NCBI GenBank assembly: GCA_022494885.1
Contig: JAGVSM010001232.1
Coordinates: forward strand, 26,553 to 90,552
Source: Micrasema longulum
Taxonomy: Eukaryota; Arthropoda; Insecta; Trichoptera; Brachycentridae
Reading direction: 5' to 3'
Length of the DNA stretch: 64,000 nucleotides
Shown: positions 42,301-54,300 of the stretch, one piece after another
Layout of the letters: every line of letters begins with the position of its first letter
How positions within the stretch are numbered: the stretch's first letter is position 1
Notes under the pieces: generated by a model
Seen by the model: the letters and a program-made list of their open reading frames with translations, nothing else
Databases searched by the model: none
What the model was told of the DNA's origin: nothing
Program-made: the position numbers and the translations under genes

Positions 42301-45300
42301 CTAATTCAGCAACACATCTATACAGATACCTAATACAAGAGAGAGCACGAAGATAGAAGTCATAACAAGGAAGACAGAGACGCTGTTCTGCGGCGGGTGT
42401 TGTCTAAAACAGATTCAGTCTTCAGTCGGTTGATGACAGTAATGAGGGACGCACGCATGTAACATGAGCGGTGTTTTTGTGATTTTTAATTTAAATTTGA
42501 TATAACAAGGCTAAATTATATGTTTATTCGCATAAATTATGGAGAAGGTATTATTAAACAGAATTTCTCCATGATATTTTTTTTTCAAACGTCTTAACTT
42601 TAGAATATTCTGTCTTTTACTAGTGGTAACACGATGTTACATCACCGCGCGCAAAGGGATTATTTACCACAGTCTTTTAATAGTTAATTGACAATGCACC
42701 GTCGCTTATGTCAATAGAATGCTTTGATGGATGGAAAGGATTGATGAAATGCTTGTGTTAAGATTTCTTCCATTAAATGTCACGTCTTTAATATAACCGA
42801 TATCAATCACAGGGTACAATAGAAACGTTAAAGCGCTTGTATCAAAAACAGATCCTTCGAAGATTATTGTTGGCAAATAAAAAAAACAATGAATAATCAA
42901 TTATCAGTTTCCACAAGAATATATATTAAAAAGACTGTTGCTATATGGCATGCGGCAGCAGAGAATTTAGATTCTGTGAATGTGTCAAAATGGACCAAAT
43001 CATGGAATAAACTTTTGAAAATATCATTACTTGCAGATCACGCTGATTCGATCAATAAAGAAGACACACAAATTTAATAGTACGAATTTTAATATGCAGC
43101 GAATGCAATAAAGAAGATGTCGTCGAGTGATTAAATTGTGAAGCCAACAATCCTGGGTCCTAAATTTTAAACGATCAGGAAATAATTAAGGAAATATCTG
43201 ATACATCTTTGGAATAAGAAAATCAAGAAGACAATGCGGAGATTAACACTAATTTTAATTTATAGTTTTATGTCTACATTTGAACGTGCACAAAATGCGT
43301 ATGCTTCTATACAACCAAAACCAGAAATTAAGACTACAAAATATAGAAATCACCTGACTGACTGAACCCACAATTACCTTTTTTTTTTAAAAAATATTTT
43401 AATCCCTTTTTCTTTTCTTGGTTCCTCTCCTTCCAAACTCATTATCTGATTCCACATTCCTCATCGTTTAATATGTATAGCATTATGTACTTAGGAAAAT
43501 GTGCAAGCCTTATCTCCCGATTGAAAAAAATCTATTTGTTTTAATTAATTAGGTTATTTTTATTTAAATTTATTTCAACAGAGAGGTAAAACATTTTTGA
43601 GAAGGGAATATGGAAGTCTAGGCATTTACAGGGCTTCTGACCTGTCATTGGCTGGTTTAAGTGGCCACTTTACTTTACTATACTGGGTTATTTTTTTTTT
43701 ATTTATGTATCTTTTGATGTATATTTATGATTTTTTAGTGCGAAATTTTTACTGACTTTTCGTTTGACGTTTGTTTTTTTTTATTATTATTTTTATTTTA
43801 GTTTCATTTTTATTTTTTTGTTTTTTTACAGTAAACATAAGTGATAAAACAGAGTATTGAAAAAATAAGGCATAATTACATAGAAATGAAATACATATTA
43901 ATAGTAAAAATAGTAAACAAAAAATTCCACAAAGGCATAGCCTGTTCGTGGGTATACAAGAAAATGTAAATGAATTTTTGCTCCTATAATAAATAATTGA
44001 CAGTTATAATATTTGGCAAAAAGTCCGCCAAAGTTTTTATTTTGTTAACTTGAAGCTTTAAATAAAATAAATAAATAAAAGTGAAAAACTTACGGGTATT
44101 TTAAAAAACATCGGTAAACGCGCTAACGTAACCATAAATGCCACCAATATCGAATTTATTACGCGGGTTCTGCCAATGACTTCGATCGCCGGTAGATCAA
44201 AAAATATTGTGGCTAAATTATGCTCCAGACTCCTTAAGAATAGTATGTATCATCTCTGGTCTGAGGAAAACTCGCGGCGTGACCACAACAGATATCGGCA
44301 TGCCGGGAGCACTGAGGAAACTGTTCGTCAATGACAATTTAATACCCAAAAATAAACATCTATATACTCGTGAATCCTGCAAGTCACCACCGGCAGAAAA
44401 GGGCTATACTTACACATGGACAAAATACTGCAGAATCTACGTCCGAAAAAACAATCAATCGCAACGAAAGAAGACGTGAAGAAAATATAATAAGTTGTCG
44501 TCGCACTTAACTCATTCTGAATTATATTTTTAGTTTTCTCAAATCACACTACTCTTTATATCCAATATTTATTTTTTTACGAACTCTTTTAAAAATTTAT
44601 TATAAAATTATAATTATAAAATTTATACAACTGTCTTACAGATGGCTGTAATCACTTGGCAGTGTTTGACGATAAAATTGTTTAGTGTTCTGTGGCTAGT
44701 ATCTCGGACTCACTGACGACAGGTCCGGGGTTCAAATCCCACTCTACCCCAACTTGATTCCCATTTACTGATAGTGAGTTTTTTACAACTCGATAAAAAT
44801 GGCACTCGAAATTAAATATTTGATTTAATCATAAAAACGCAAATGTTTATTTAAAAAAAAAAAACAATAATATTATTACTTCCTCAACAAATTTGTCGTT
44901 TGAAAAACTGTAAAAATAAAAGAAAAATAAAATGTTAGTAGTGCAAAACATACCCTTGCCTTTTACATAATAAGCCCTGCTTTTAAATGTTTCACACAAA
45001 AAACAAAAAATTGTACTTTTTCTTCTATGTTTGTAAAAAAAAATGTTTGATATTTTTCACAAAACACTTGATTTTATTTTAATTATTTTGAAGACTTTAA
45101 GATATGTAAGATTACTTTATTTGTATGAACATGGTCCTAAGCAGTACGATCGTGAGGGTGGGTTGTCCCGGAAACTGGATTTTCCGGGTTTTTCAAAAAA
45201 ATAATTTATCTCAGTATTGTCTAAATATCATATTTATAAAAAACGCAATTTATTAGCAAAATTCAAGTTTCAACTTCAGGTCTGAAAGGGATATGATATA

Positions 45301-48300
45301 ATTGTTTGTACTCGTACATTTATGATTGAGCTATCCGAAATGAAATGTTTTAATTTACACATTTTCATTACGATGTTTTACCTTTTCAGACACATCGATT
45401 GTAAATATTTCTCTGACAAATATTTGATTTATTTCTTAATACTTTTTCTTTCTTTTTGTAATAAATTTGATCAGCTATATTTTTCTCTTCATCGTGCCTA
45501 TGTTAGTCTTCAACCAAAATGTTACAAGTCTTCGTTCCGAGACTAAGACTTTTTTAGGAAATTTAATCTGTAATGACCATGATATCATTGCGAATATTGA
45601 AAGTTGGCTAACTGATGGTTTTTATAGCTCCAAATTGTGAAAATGACGTTTTTCGGTCATATAAAGATCCAATAACGACAATAACTACCGATTTTCTCTG
45701 CTAAGAGGGAGTGATTTTAGCTACAAAGCGTAATATTAATGCATCAATTTTGCGTGAATGTGAGTCAGAAGCTGAAAGTATTTCGATATCTATTCGACAA
45801 AAATCTAATATTTTTTCACATATATTCCGAAATTAGATAATTTCTAAGATCTTCTTAATAGCTTTACGAGTATCAACCGAAATATTCCAAACAAACCAAT
45901 CGGAAACTTGGAAATTTTAAGTGATTTTAATTTATCTGATAGATTGTGGTCTTCCCAAAATAATAACTGTTTTCTCATACCGACAGGTTGTTGTCAACTT
46001 TCAATAATGAAAAAACTAGTTCCGTAGTTTTTTATTTGCAACTTCTAAATTCCTTACATCTCTCAATTTTGAAATTGATTTTATTTTGAGACATAATATT
46101 ATAATGTAATTCATCAACAATTAACATCACCGTGGAAAATCAATATTGACTGTTTTCACAATTTTAGTTTCTACATATTCTTATTTTCTGTGTGTAGTAT
46201 GGGAGCTGAAAACTGTTGTTTTTTCCCTAATAAATTAATAAACAAATAGTAATAAACATTCGCAATATTGTCGATAACGTAATTAATTGAATTATTAAAC
46301 TGCCATTTGGTCATTTTTATGAAGGGATTTTGTAAAATTAGGTACACAAATAAAAAATAGGTCAAAAAAGTCGGTATTTGTTTACATAATTTATAAAATG
46401 TGGTATCAGGGACGACCTTTGAGTGCAGACCCCAAGGCCGGGGTGACAATGTCCGGCGGGAACCTGGTGCTCCGAGGGGTGGGGAGGGAGGCAGCGGGGG
46501 GCTACTCGTGCAGCGCCTCCAACGTGGAGGGGGACGCGCGCTCCGCCTCCGTCAACCTGCAAGTCATGTGTAAGATACTTCTACTTATATTCCTACCTAC
46601 ATCGATATGTGTAATACGGCACACGGCATACGGCATCAGGCACTGAAGGATCGAGCAGATTTAGGAATCTTGGAATGCTGTAAGGGCAAACCGTGTAATC
46701 GTGCTTTCTCTTTAAATTATATTAAAAGGTAATATTATATTGACCCTTTCAACCCGGTTGTTCATTCAAATATACACTAAATTTAAGATTTTTTACTCCC
46801 ATACCTACCGAAATGAAATGCGGTGAGTTTATTATTATTTTTTATTTTTTTTAAAGAAATTTTTGCGTTCTTTTGATTTACCCATATATTTGATTTTGAG
46901 GGGCATTTTCAACGAGTTGTAAATAACTCACTATTAGAAAATGGGAATCGAGTTGAAGTAGAGTGGGATTCGAACCACGGACCTTTGGTTTGTGAGTCCG
47001 AGACATTAGCCACAGGACCACAACCCGATTCATAAATTAATTTATAGTATTCTTCAGTATGCCTTAGTTTTTTCTGCTTTTGTTGTTAGTCAGCGGTAGG
47101 CTGTTTTCTTTTGAATTTTACAGATAATTTTTGGCTGGTTTGTTTGATTTGGAAAGAAATTCAATCACTCTTTTTAATAATCATTAATACAAATTTCAAA
47201 TACGTTTAACCAAAATTTCACTTAAATCATTAAAAACGTGTGAATTATATTTGCCAGAAGATATTGTTTTCAGCAATAAGTCCGCAAAACTACTTACATT
47301 TTGTAGTTTAATATTTAAAATAAAGAAATAAATATTTAAAAGAATTTTCGGTTCATGAATTTTGAGAAAAAATAATTAGGTTGAGAGCCAACGTTTATAG
47401 AAAAATATCGTTCAATAATTTCTAACGTATAATAGATATATAAAAAAATAAAATATTTTAATACATACAGAATAAGAATAATGTTTGCATCCACATGAAT
47501 TAATTAAGGTTTCAAATGGTTAAACATTATATTACAATATATTATATCTTTTACGTTTTATCATTTATTTTACAATAAACTATTTTTTACCGTGGCATTT
47601 AAATCTAAATATATATATAAAAGGCAATGTTTGTATGTTTGTCCTCGATAGGCTAAATAACTAACTGTTGGACCGATATACGTGTAGTTTTCAGCGAAAT
47701 GTAGATCTTTGCCACGAGTATATTTATAACTTTTAATATCGTCAATTTATCAGGTAGAAGCTTAGATGTTTTTTCATCGATTACCAGGGCTGCATTCACT
47801 AAGAATGCATAAACATACGAATGGAAATCAAATAACACTAAAAAATCATTTCCTTAAATTATTTCTCGATAACCCATGACCTTTGTAAGTTATTGTTAAA
47901 TAATATATTTTAATTTGTTTTTAAAAAGATCTCCGAGAAAGGTCCATTTTTGTTTTAATTATGTTCAACTAAATGTATTTTTATTTTTATGTGATAATCT
48001 TTAATTGTATCTATCCCAGAATGAGTTTGCTAACTCATGGGAATACAATCATGTTTTGTTAATTTTTAATTTTGAAACAAAAATAAATAAATAAAAAAAT
48101 TATAAAAGGATGTTATTTTTTTGTTTATAAAAAAAGTTTGTTTTTGAATGTTTACAATTAATTTCGGTGTTTTATGGATCCCAATCAGATTATTTCCTTA
48201 AATTCCTCATAATTTTTACCGGATTTTCGGTAGTTCTAAAATAATATTAACTGACAATACATTTTTAAAAAATGCACCCTTGTTGGAGAAAAGAGCAGAG

Positions 48301-51300
48301 TATGACATTTGCAAACAGAATTCCATATTTGAAAATGAATTATAATATGTTTTGGAATTCAAACTTAAACAAATACTAAGGTACCTACTTTAATTTAAGA
48401 TTTGGAATTCAATTATACACAAGTACCTAGGTTCGTATTTATCAGCGGAAAGTTACACCATTAAAGAAAACCAACTTTGTTTCATTGGTTACGTTAAAGC
48501 ATAATAAAGCAAACTTCGTAAGTATACCAAAAATGTTTCATCTTGAGAGGAATCGCGGTGTGACTTTTCTTCATAAAAACGCATATTGACCCTGGGTTAT
48601 GGCACTATAAATATTTACCATAAATAGTTTTGCTTTATTGAAGAATTATTTATTATGGAAACTAGAACCACCCTAAATCCCGTAAAAATTGCCCAGTTTT
48701 TTCCGCTGGCTTTGGGCGCACGGTATACAAATATGAGACCAGTTTTTGAAAAATGCAAGACGTGCTAATAAAAAAATAAAAATCTGATATTCTGTCTAAA
48801 AAATAACAAAATAGGTTCAGTTTTTAGATGCAGAAAACGGGTCACCGAAACGTCGATTTTGTCTATTATTATTGTTAAACATTAAAGGTACGACATGCAG
48901 TTGTCTTTGTCGCTCAGTAGCGAGGAGGCATCTGCAAGACAGAAAAAAACAATATTTTAATGCCTATTCATCAAAATTCTCTATCACCGTATCTCCTAAC
49001 AATTTATGTAATCCAAAAAACAAAAATATTAATGCATATGTAAATATCTTATGCAGCTCGGTGAGACATAAAATAAAACGACACGATCAAAATAAATTTG
49101 CAGTTAAGCCAGTGTGTTCGAGCCATTTACGGCGCACCTACGGAGTGGGCAGGCAAGAGCGCGTCCAGCTCGTGTGCGAGGTGGAGGCGGTGCCCGCACC
49201 GGACTCTTTCTCGTGGGCCCTGAACAACTCGGCGCAGCTGCTGACCGTGCCCCCGGAGCGCTACTCGTGGAGCGGCGAGCCCGCGAGGTCCACGCTGGCC
49301 TTCGCCCCACTGTCAGACGCGGACTACGGTACGGCGCTGTGCTGGGCCAGCAACCTCGTGGGGCGCCAGGCGGAGCCGTGCGCGCTGGCGCTGCTGCCGG
49401 CCGCGCGGCCGCATGCGCCGGCCGACTGCGCGCTGGCCAACCTCACCAGCGCCGGTCTGCAGCTGGCGTGCGAGGACGGCTGGGACGGTGGCCTGCCGCA
49501 GCGGTTCCAGCTCGAAGTGTGGGAGCGGGGCGCGGAGGACCGTCTGCTGGCCAACGTGTCCGCGGCGCACGCGGCGTTCTCCGTCGGAGGCTTGCGAGCG
49601 GGCCGTTCTCTGCGCCTCCTCTTGTACGCGCACAACTCCAGAGGCCGTTCTCCCTCCCAGGCACTAGATGCCTATACTCTAGAACTAGCCGAGAAACGGA
49701 CAGGTAGTCAATAATATCAAATGAGATCAACAATTGCATACTGAATCGCGCTACTAGAAACTTCTAAATATTTGCTCCTTATTCTGGAAATGGTGAATTA
49801 AAATGGCCTTTTCTAACTTATTTCGACCGTATTAAAGGTACGATAATTTGGTATGCAATGATGTTGCTTTTACAAAAAGTTTTTTTTTCAAAACTATGTT
49901 TTCTATAGTTTTTTTTAAATATTTTAAAAACAATGTTTTTGAAGAGCCTTTTAAGTAAAATATGTGCAATAGTTTTCACGGTCACTGTTATCAATATGTT
50001 TAGTTTTTGGGTGATACTCAGTTTACCTTGAAAATGGTTCCTGCGATGGTAGCCGAAACGTCGGAACAAAATCCAACGCATACGGTATTACCCAAAAAAT
50101 TAACATTTTGAGCTTTTAAGTATTTATAAATGAAAAAAACAATAAATCTCGACCTTTGACTACATAAAATAAAGAAAGTGAATTCTGAAATTATTCATAA
50201 AATTAATTTATTTAAATAATATTGTATTTCTTGTCTGATGATGCCAATATGTTATTTTATGTTTTAGGATATAACTGACTGAAAAATCCATATTTAAATT
50301 CTTTAACTAATTTCAAAGAGCTTAACGCTTTGGATAATACAAAGTTTATTTATTTTTTATGTGGTTTAAACTATCGTCGCTTTATTTTATTTTAATTGAG
50401 TGAATACGTATTATTGAATGGCAGGTCCTATTATTTTTTACAGTTTCTATTTATAATCATATACAATCCTGAACAACTGTTGGTATTCTAAATAAAAATA
50501 TAAGTTCATAAACATATTTAGAGTTAATAACTTCTTTCGGGTGAATATTTCATTTCAAGCTGGTCATCCGTGTAAATAATGAAACACGAGACACAATTTA
50601 TGAACACTAAATCCAATATGCATTATATGACATTCAACAAATTGAAAATAAAATTTGCAGATGAGAACGCTATCGTAATGGACAAAGCGTGGGTGGCCGG
50701 GGTCTGCGGGGGAGTGGTGGTGGCACTCCTTTTGCTGATTCTCTGTGCCGCGGCTATCCTTAAACTTCGTCAGCGTTCTGGATATCGATCTAACTATAAT
50801 GGTACTACATTTTTATTTAAGACCATCATTTTTTTATTTTATTTTTTATATAGAAGTTGCTTTTTTATTTACCTTGCTTATAATATACAAGGTTTAAATT
50901 TCAAAAGTGGATTTTTCTGCAATCAAATTTCTTTATATTAATCTATACTGTTGGGATCAGGAGGGATATACTAATGTGGGCCAATCAGGAACTTCTCAGC
51001 ATTTGCTCACGTGGAGAGGAAACCTCTCAAAACTCTTCAGGAGAAGCCGATCTGTTGGCAGTAGTCAACAGGTGTTCGGCATTTTCTTCCCTACTTTGAT
51101 TAATTTTACCAATTGCCTGCATTATATTGACCATGTATAATACTACCTCTCGTGTGAGTTTTTTTATTATGCATCAACAGGTGAGGGACATCTTGAAGAG
51201 TTTCTTCGTTGCATGGGCAGCTGTCGATCTCAGAGAGCTTGAAGCGATGCAGGTAGCTCATAAACCCACCATGACTCGTAACATTTGGGTGATTACCATC

Positions 51301-54300
51301 ATTAAATTAATTAAGAAGTTACCTTTTTTTTCCAAACGTATATATGTTTGATTTAAAAAAAAACAATCAAAAAAATTGTTAAAGTAAGGTACATAACATA
51401 ATCATCATCTTTATCAGCTCTTGTATCCAATGGTGAAAATAGGCCTCTCCTTTAGATCTCAACATCCTGAACGAAACGCATCCAACCACCAGTCTTATAT
51501 CATCAGACCACCTTGCCTGAGACCTGCCGTCACTAATTTCTTCTGCCTATTTTTCCATTTTTTTCAATTCCAGGACTAATTTAGTTCATTTAAAATCTGC
51601 GGTTCTGGGTATAGAACCAGTCGAGCTCTATTTCTGGTCAGCAACCGTTTGGACTCATTCGGTTACCTTTGATCTCGCTCTTATCCATGTGCTGGTTCTT
51701 TATTGTATTAAATAAATACTCAGCCTTCTTGTTTCCATAGCCTTTTGTGTAACTAATACGTTGTGTAATTTTTTTTCATGAATATGAAAGTTTCACACCC
51801 ATTTTGCATTACAGGAAGAACACAAACATCAAGAATATTATTTTTCAGTAATACTACTGTTATGTTACTTAGAAGACTACCAATATTTTTATTTTTACTA
51901 AACAATTCGTCAATTAATTAAGTTGTGTCATTATTGCCAATGCAAATCAAAATGAAACTTGACTTACTCACAAAAACTGCAGTGCTGGTTAGACGACCAG
52001 CTTGGAAACTGTCGTGGATTTGACCCTCCCTCAATTGCAAAAAAAAATGTTTTTATAATTTAATCTAGATCTTGTGGTGTATTTTTTACATTTTTTGAAT
52101 TACCATGTCTTTTCGATCTGCTGAAAAACCTTTAAAAAAAATTAGCTTGTTTTTGTTGAAAAAAAAAAATATTTTTCAACAAAAAAAAGTAAAACGTATC
52201 GATGTCTTTGAAATTGCATTTTTAAATTCATATTTTAATATTTCCATTCGTGATTAAGAAAAGTATAAAAAGTAAAACTCGTGAGAGAACTAAATAATTT
52301 TGGCCACTAAAAAATGCCAGAAAATACTATATTTTTGTATTATTAAAAAAAAAAGAATAATGTATAAAGCTTTAACTTTGTGGTCAAGCATTTTAATAAA
52401 TGTTAGTAAATTTAAGTATTTAACCACTTTCCTACTTTTTATGCCTTCCGGTTTCGAGACGTACCCGTCTCTTTATCATGACACTCACTACACCAACATG
52501 CAAATACTAAAATACACTTTCACCTTCACCGTCACCGTAGTATACATAGTATATACGAAAAAATACATAAATTATATGCAGAGTTAAAGGGGATGAACGG
52601 GCAAACACTACCATGTCCGAACATGCACTAAATTACGTTAATAATAATAAGCGATGTGTGGGAGGGGGTAATTAAGAGGAGGGACTAAATTGCTGAACTT
52701 TGCACGATTTTCTGTATTAAAAAGATATAGGAGAATATTATTGTTTGAAGTTTTTTGAATGTGAAACACCCCCATTATGTTTAATTTAAGTTCTTTATAA
52801 TTATTTGAATGTTTTTTTATATTTTTGTATTCTTATTAAAGTCGTTATTTGAATTTATGAGATGATTGGCAAACTCTAAAAATATCGTATTTAAACATCT
52901 CATGTGTTCTTAAATGCAAATATTAAAACTGCGTAACGTTCTTCTGATATACCTTACCTCGATGGGCAAATGTAACATTGTAATTGGTACACTCCTTAGT
53001 TGTTCAATTAAATTTTTCAGTCATTTTTCTGAGTTTAAGAACCAAAAAATAATACTCTCCTAATAAATAATCAAATATATTTTCAAAACAGGCCAATTTT
53101 TTATTTAAAAATTGACCAATCTTGTAACGTTCAGCAATTTAGCACTTCCCTTTCATAACCCACTCCCACACATTACCAGAATATCTGATAATTTCGATTA
53201 TATTCCTAGAAGTTTATATCCAGTGCATGTCGACAATGATTTAGACAAACTCATATTAGTATGTATTTATCGATTAAAAAAATATGATCAATAATATGTT
53301 AAGGTTTATCATGATCATAAATATAATAATTTTGGATAATAATTTCAGTTAGTACGAACAAACCCAAAACAGCCACACGCTCAGAGTTACAGCAGCAATC
53401 TTTACATGACGACAAGAATCCAGATGTCGTTCCACTTAACAAAGGTATGATATGTTCCACGTTTATCTTATTTTATTATTATTTTCATTTGCGGGGCCTT
53501 GAAACAATATAATTCTGTACATTTCAGGTGGAGAGCATAAAGTGATAATGGAAGAACATTCCGAGAGGACAGACGGAGCGGAAAGTTTACTTCCTCGACC
53601 TCCTCCTTACTCGCGGGTCCCGCCCCTGCTCGCCCACAATCTACCGGTACAAACATACGACTATTACAGCTTTCTCAAGATAGTTGACGAAAGCGACGAC
53701 AGCACATACCTATTATGATCATGCGATACGTGAGATTTGTTTTATTAGAGAACAACAACAAAAACTGGGCATGCATACATAGATAGCATACGAGATATGT
53801 ATAGTATATTAATATTAGACCTTTCACACTTGAAAATTATTCCCAGCATGCGATGTAATACAAATTATGAATTAATTAAAGTAATAATCGAGCATAAAAG
53901 CTAATGAAACGTGTATTTAAGAAAATAAGATTAAAAAATTAAAACAACACGTTGAAAGAAGAAAATTTTAATTGTAGTAAAACACTCAATAAATAACAAA
54001 AAAAAATTATAAAAGAAAACGTAAAAATATACATTATCGTTACTTGTAAAAATTACGTGGCGAGATGGTACTTTACTCAATGTCGTTCATTTATTTGGAT
54101 ATAAATATTTATTTTATTTTGTAAACTATGGTTTACAAACAATATACAATACATTGTACAGTTATCACATTTTATTAAATTAAGATATTGTTGACAAATA
54201 AGTCAAAAAAAACATTATCGAATCGTCTACTTGATTACAATTATGCCTCCGAGTTATTACAATTTTACCTTATTAACATATAATCGATGCGGATTCTATT

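Noticed and set aside
49104..49739. Several long open frames on both strands overlapping exon 9
   Set aside because: They are shadows caused by the high GC content; only the + frame with Ig5 and FN3 motifs is supported.
50955..51076. An additional cytoplasmic exon of the side-like gene
   Set aside because: Phases already match between 50801 and 53349, and this stretch reads better as a minus-strand LINE C-terminus.
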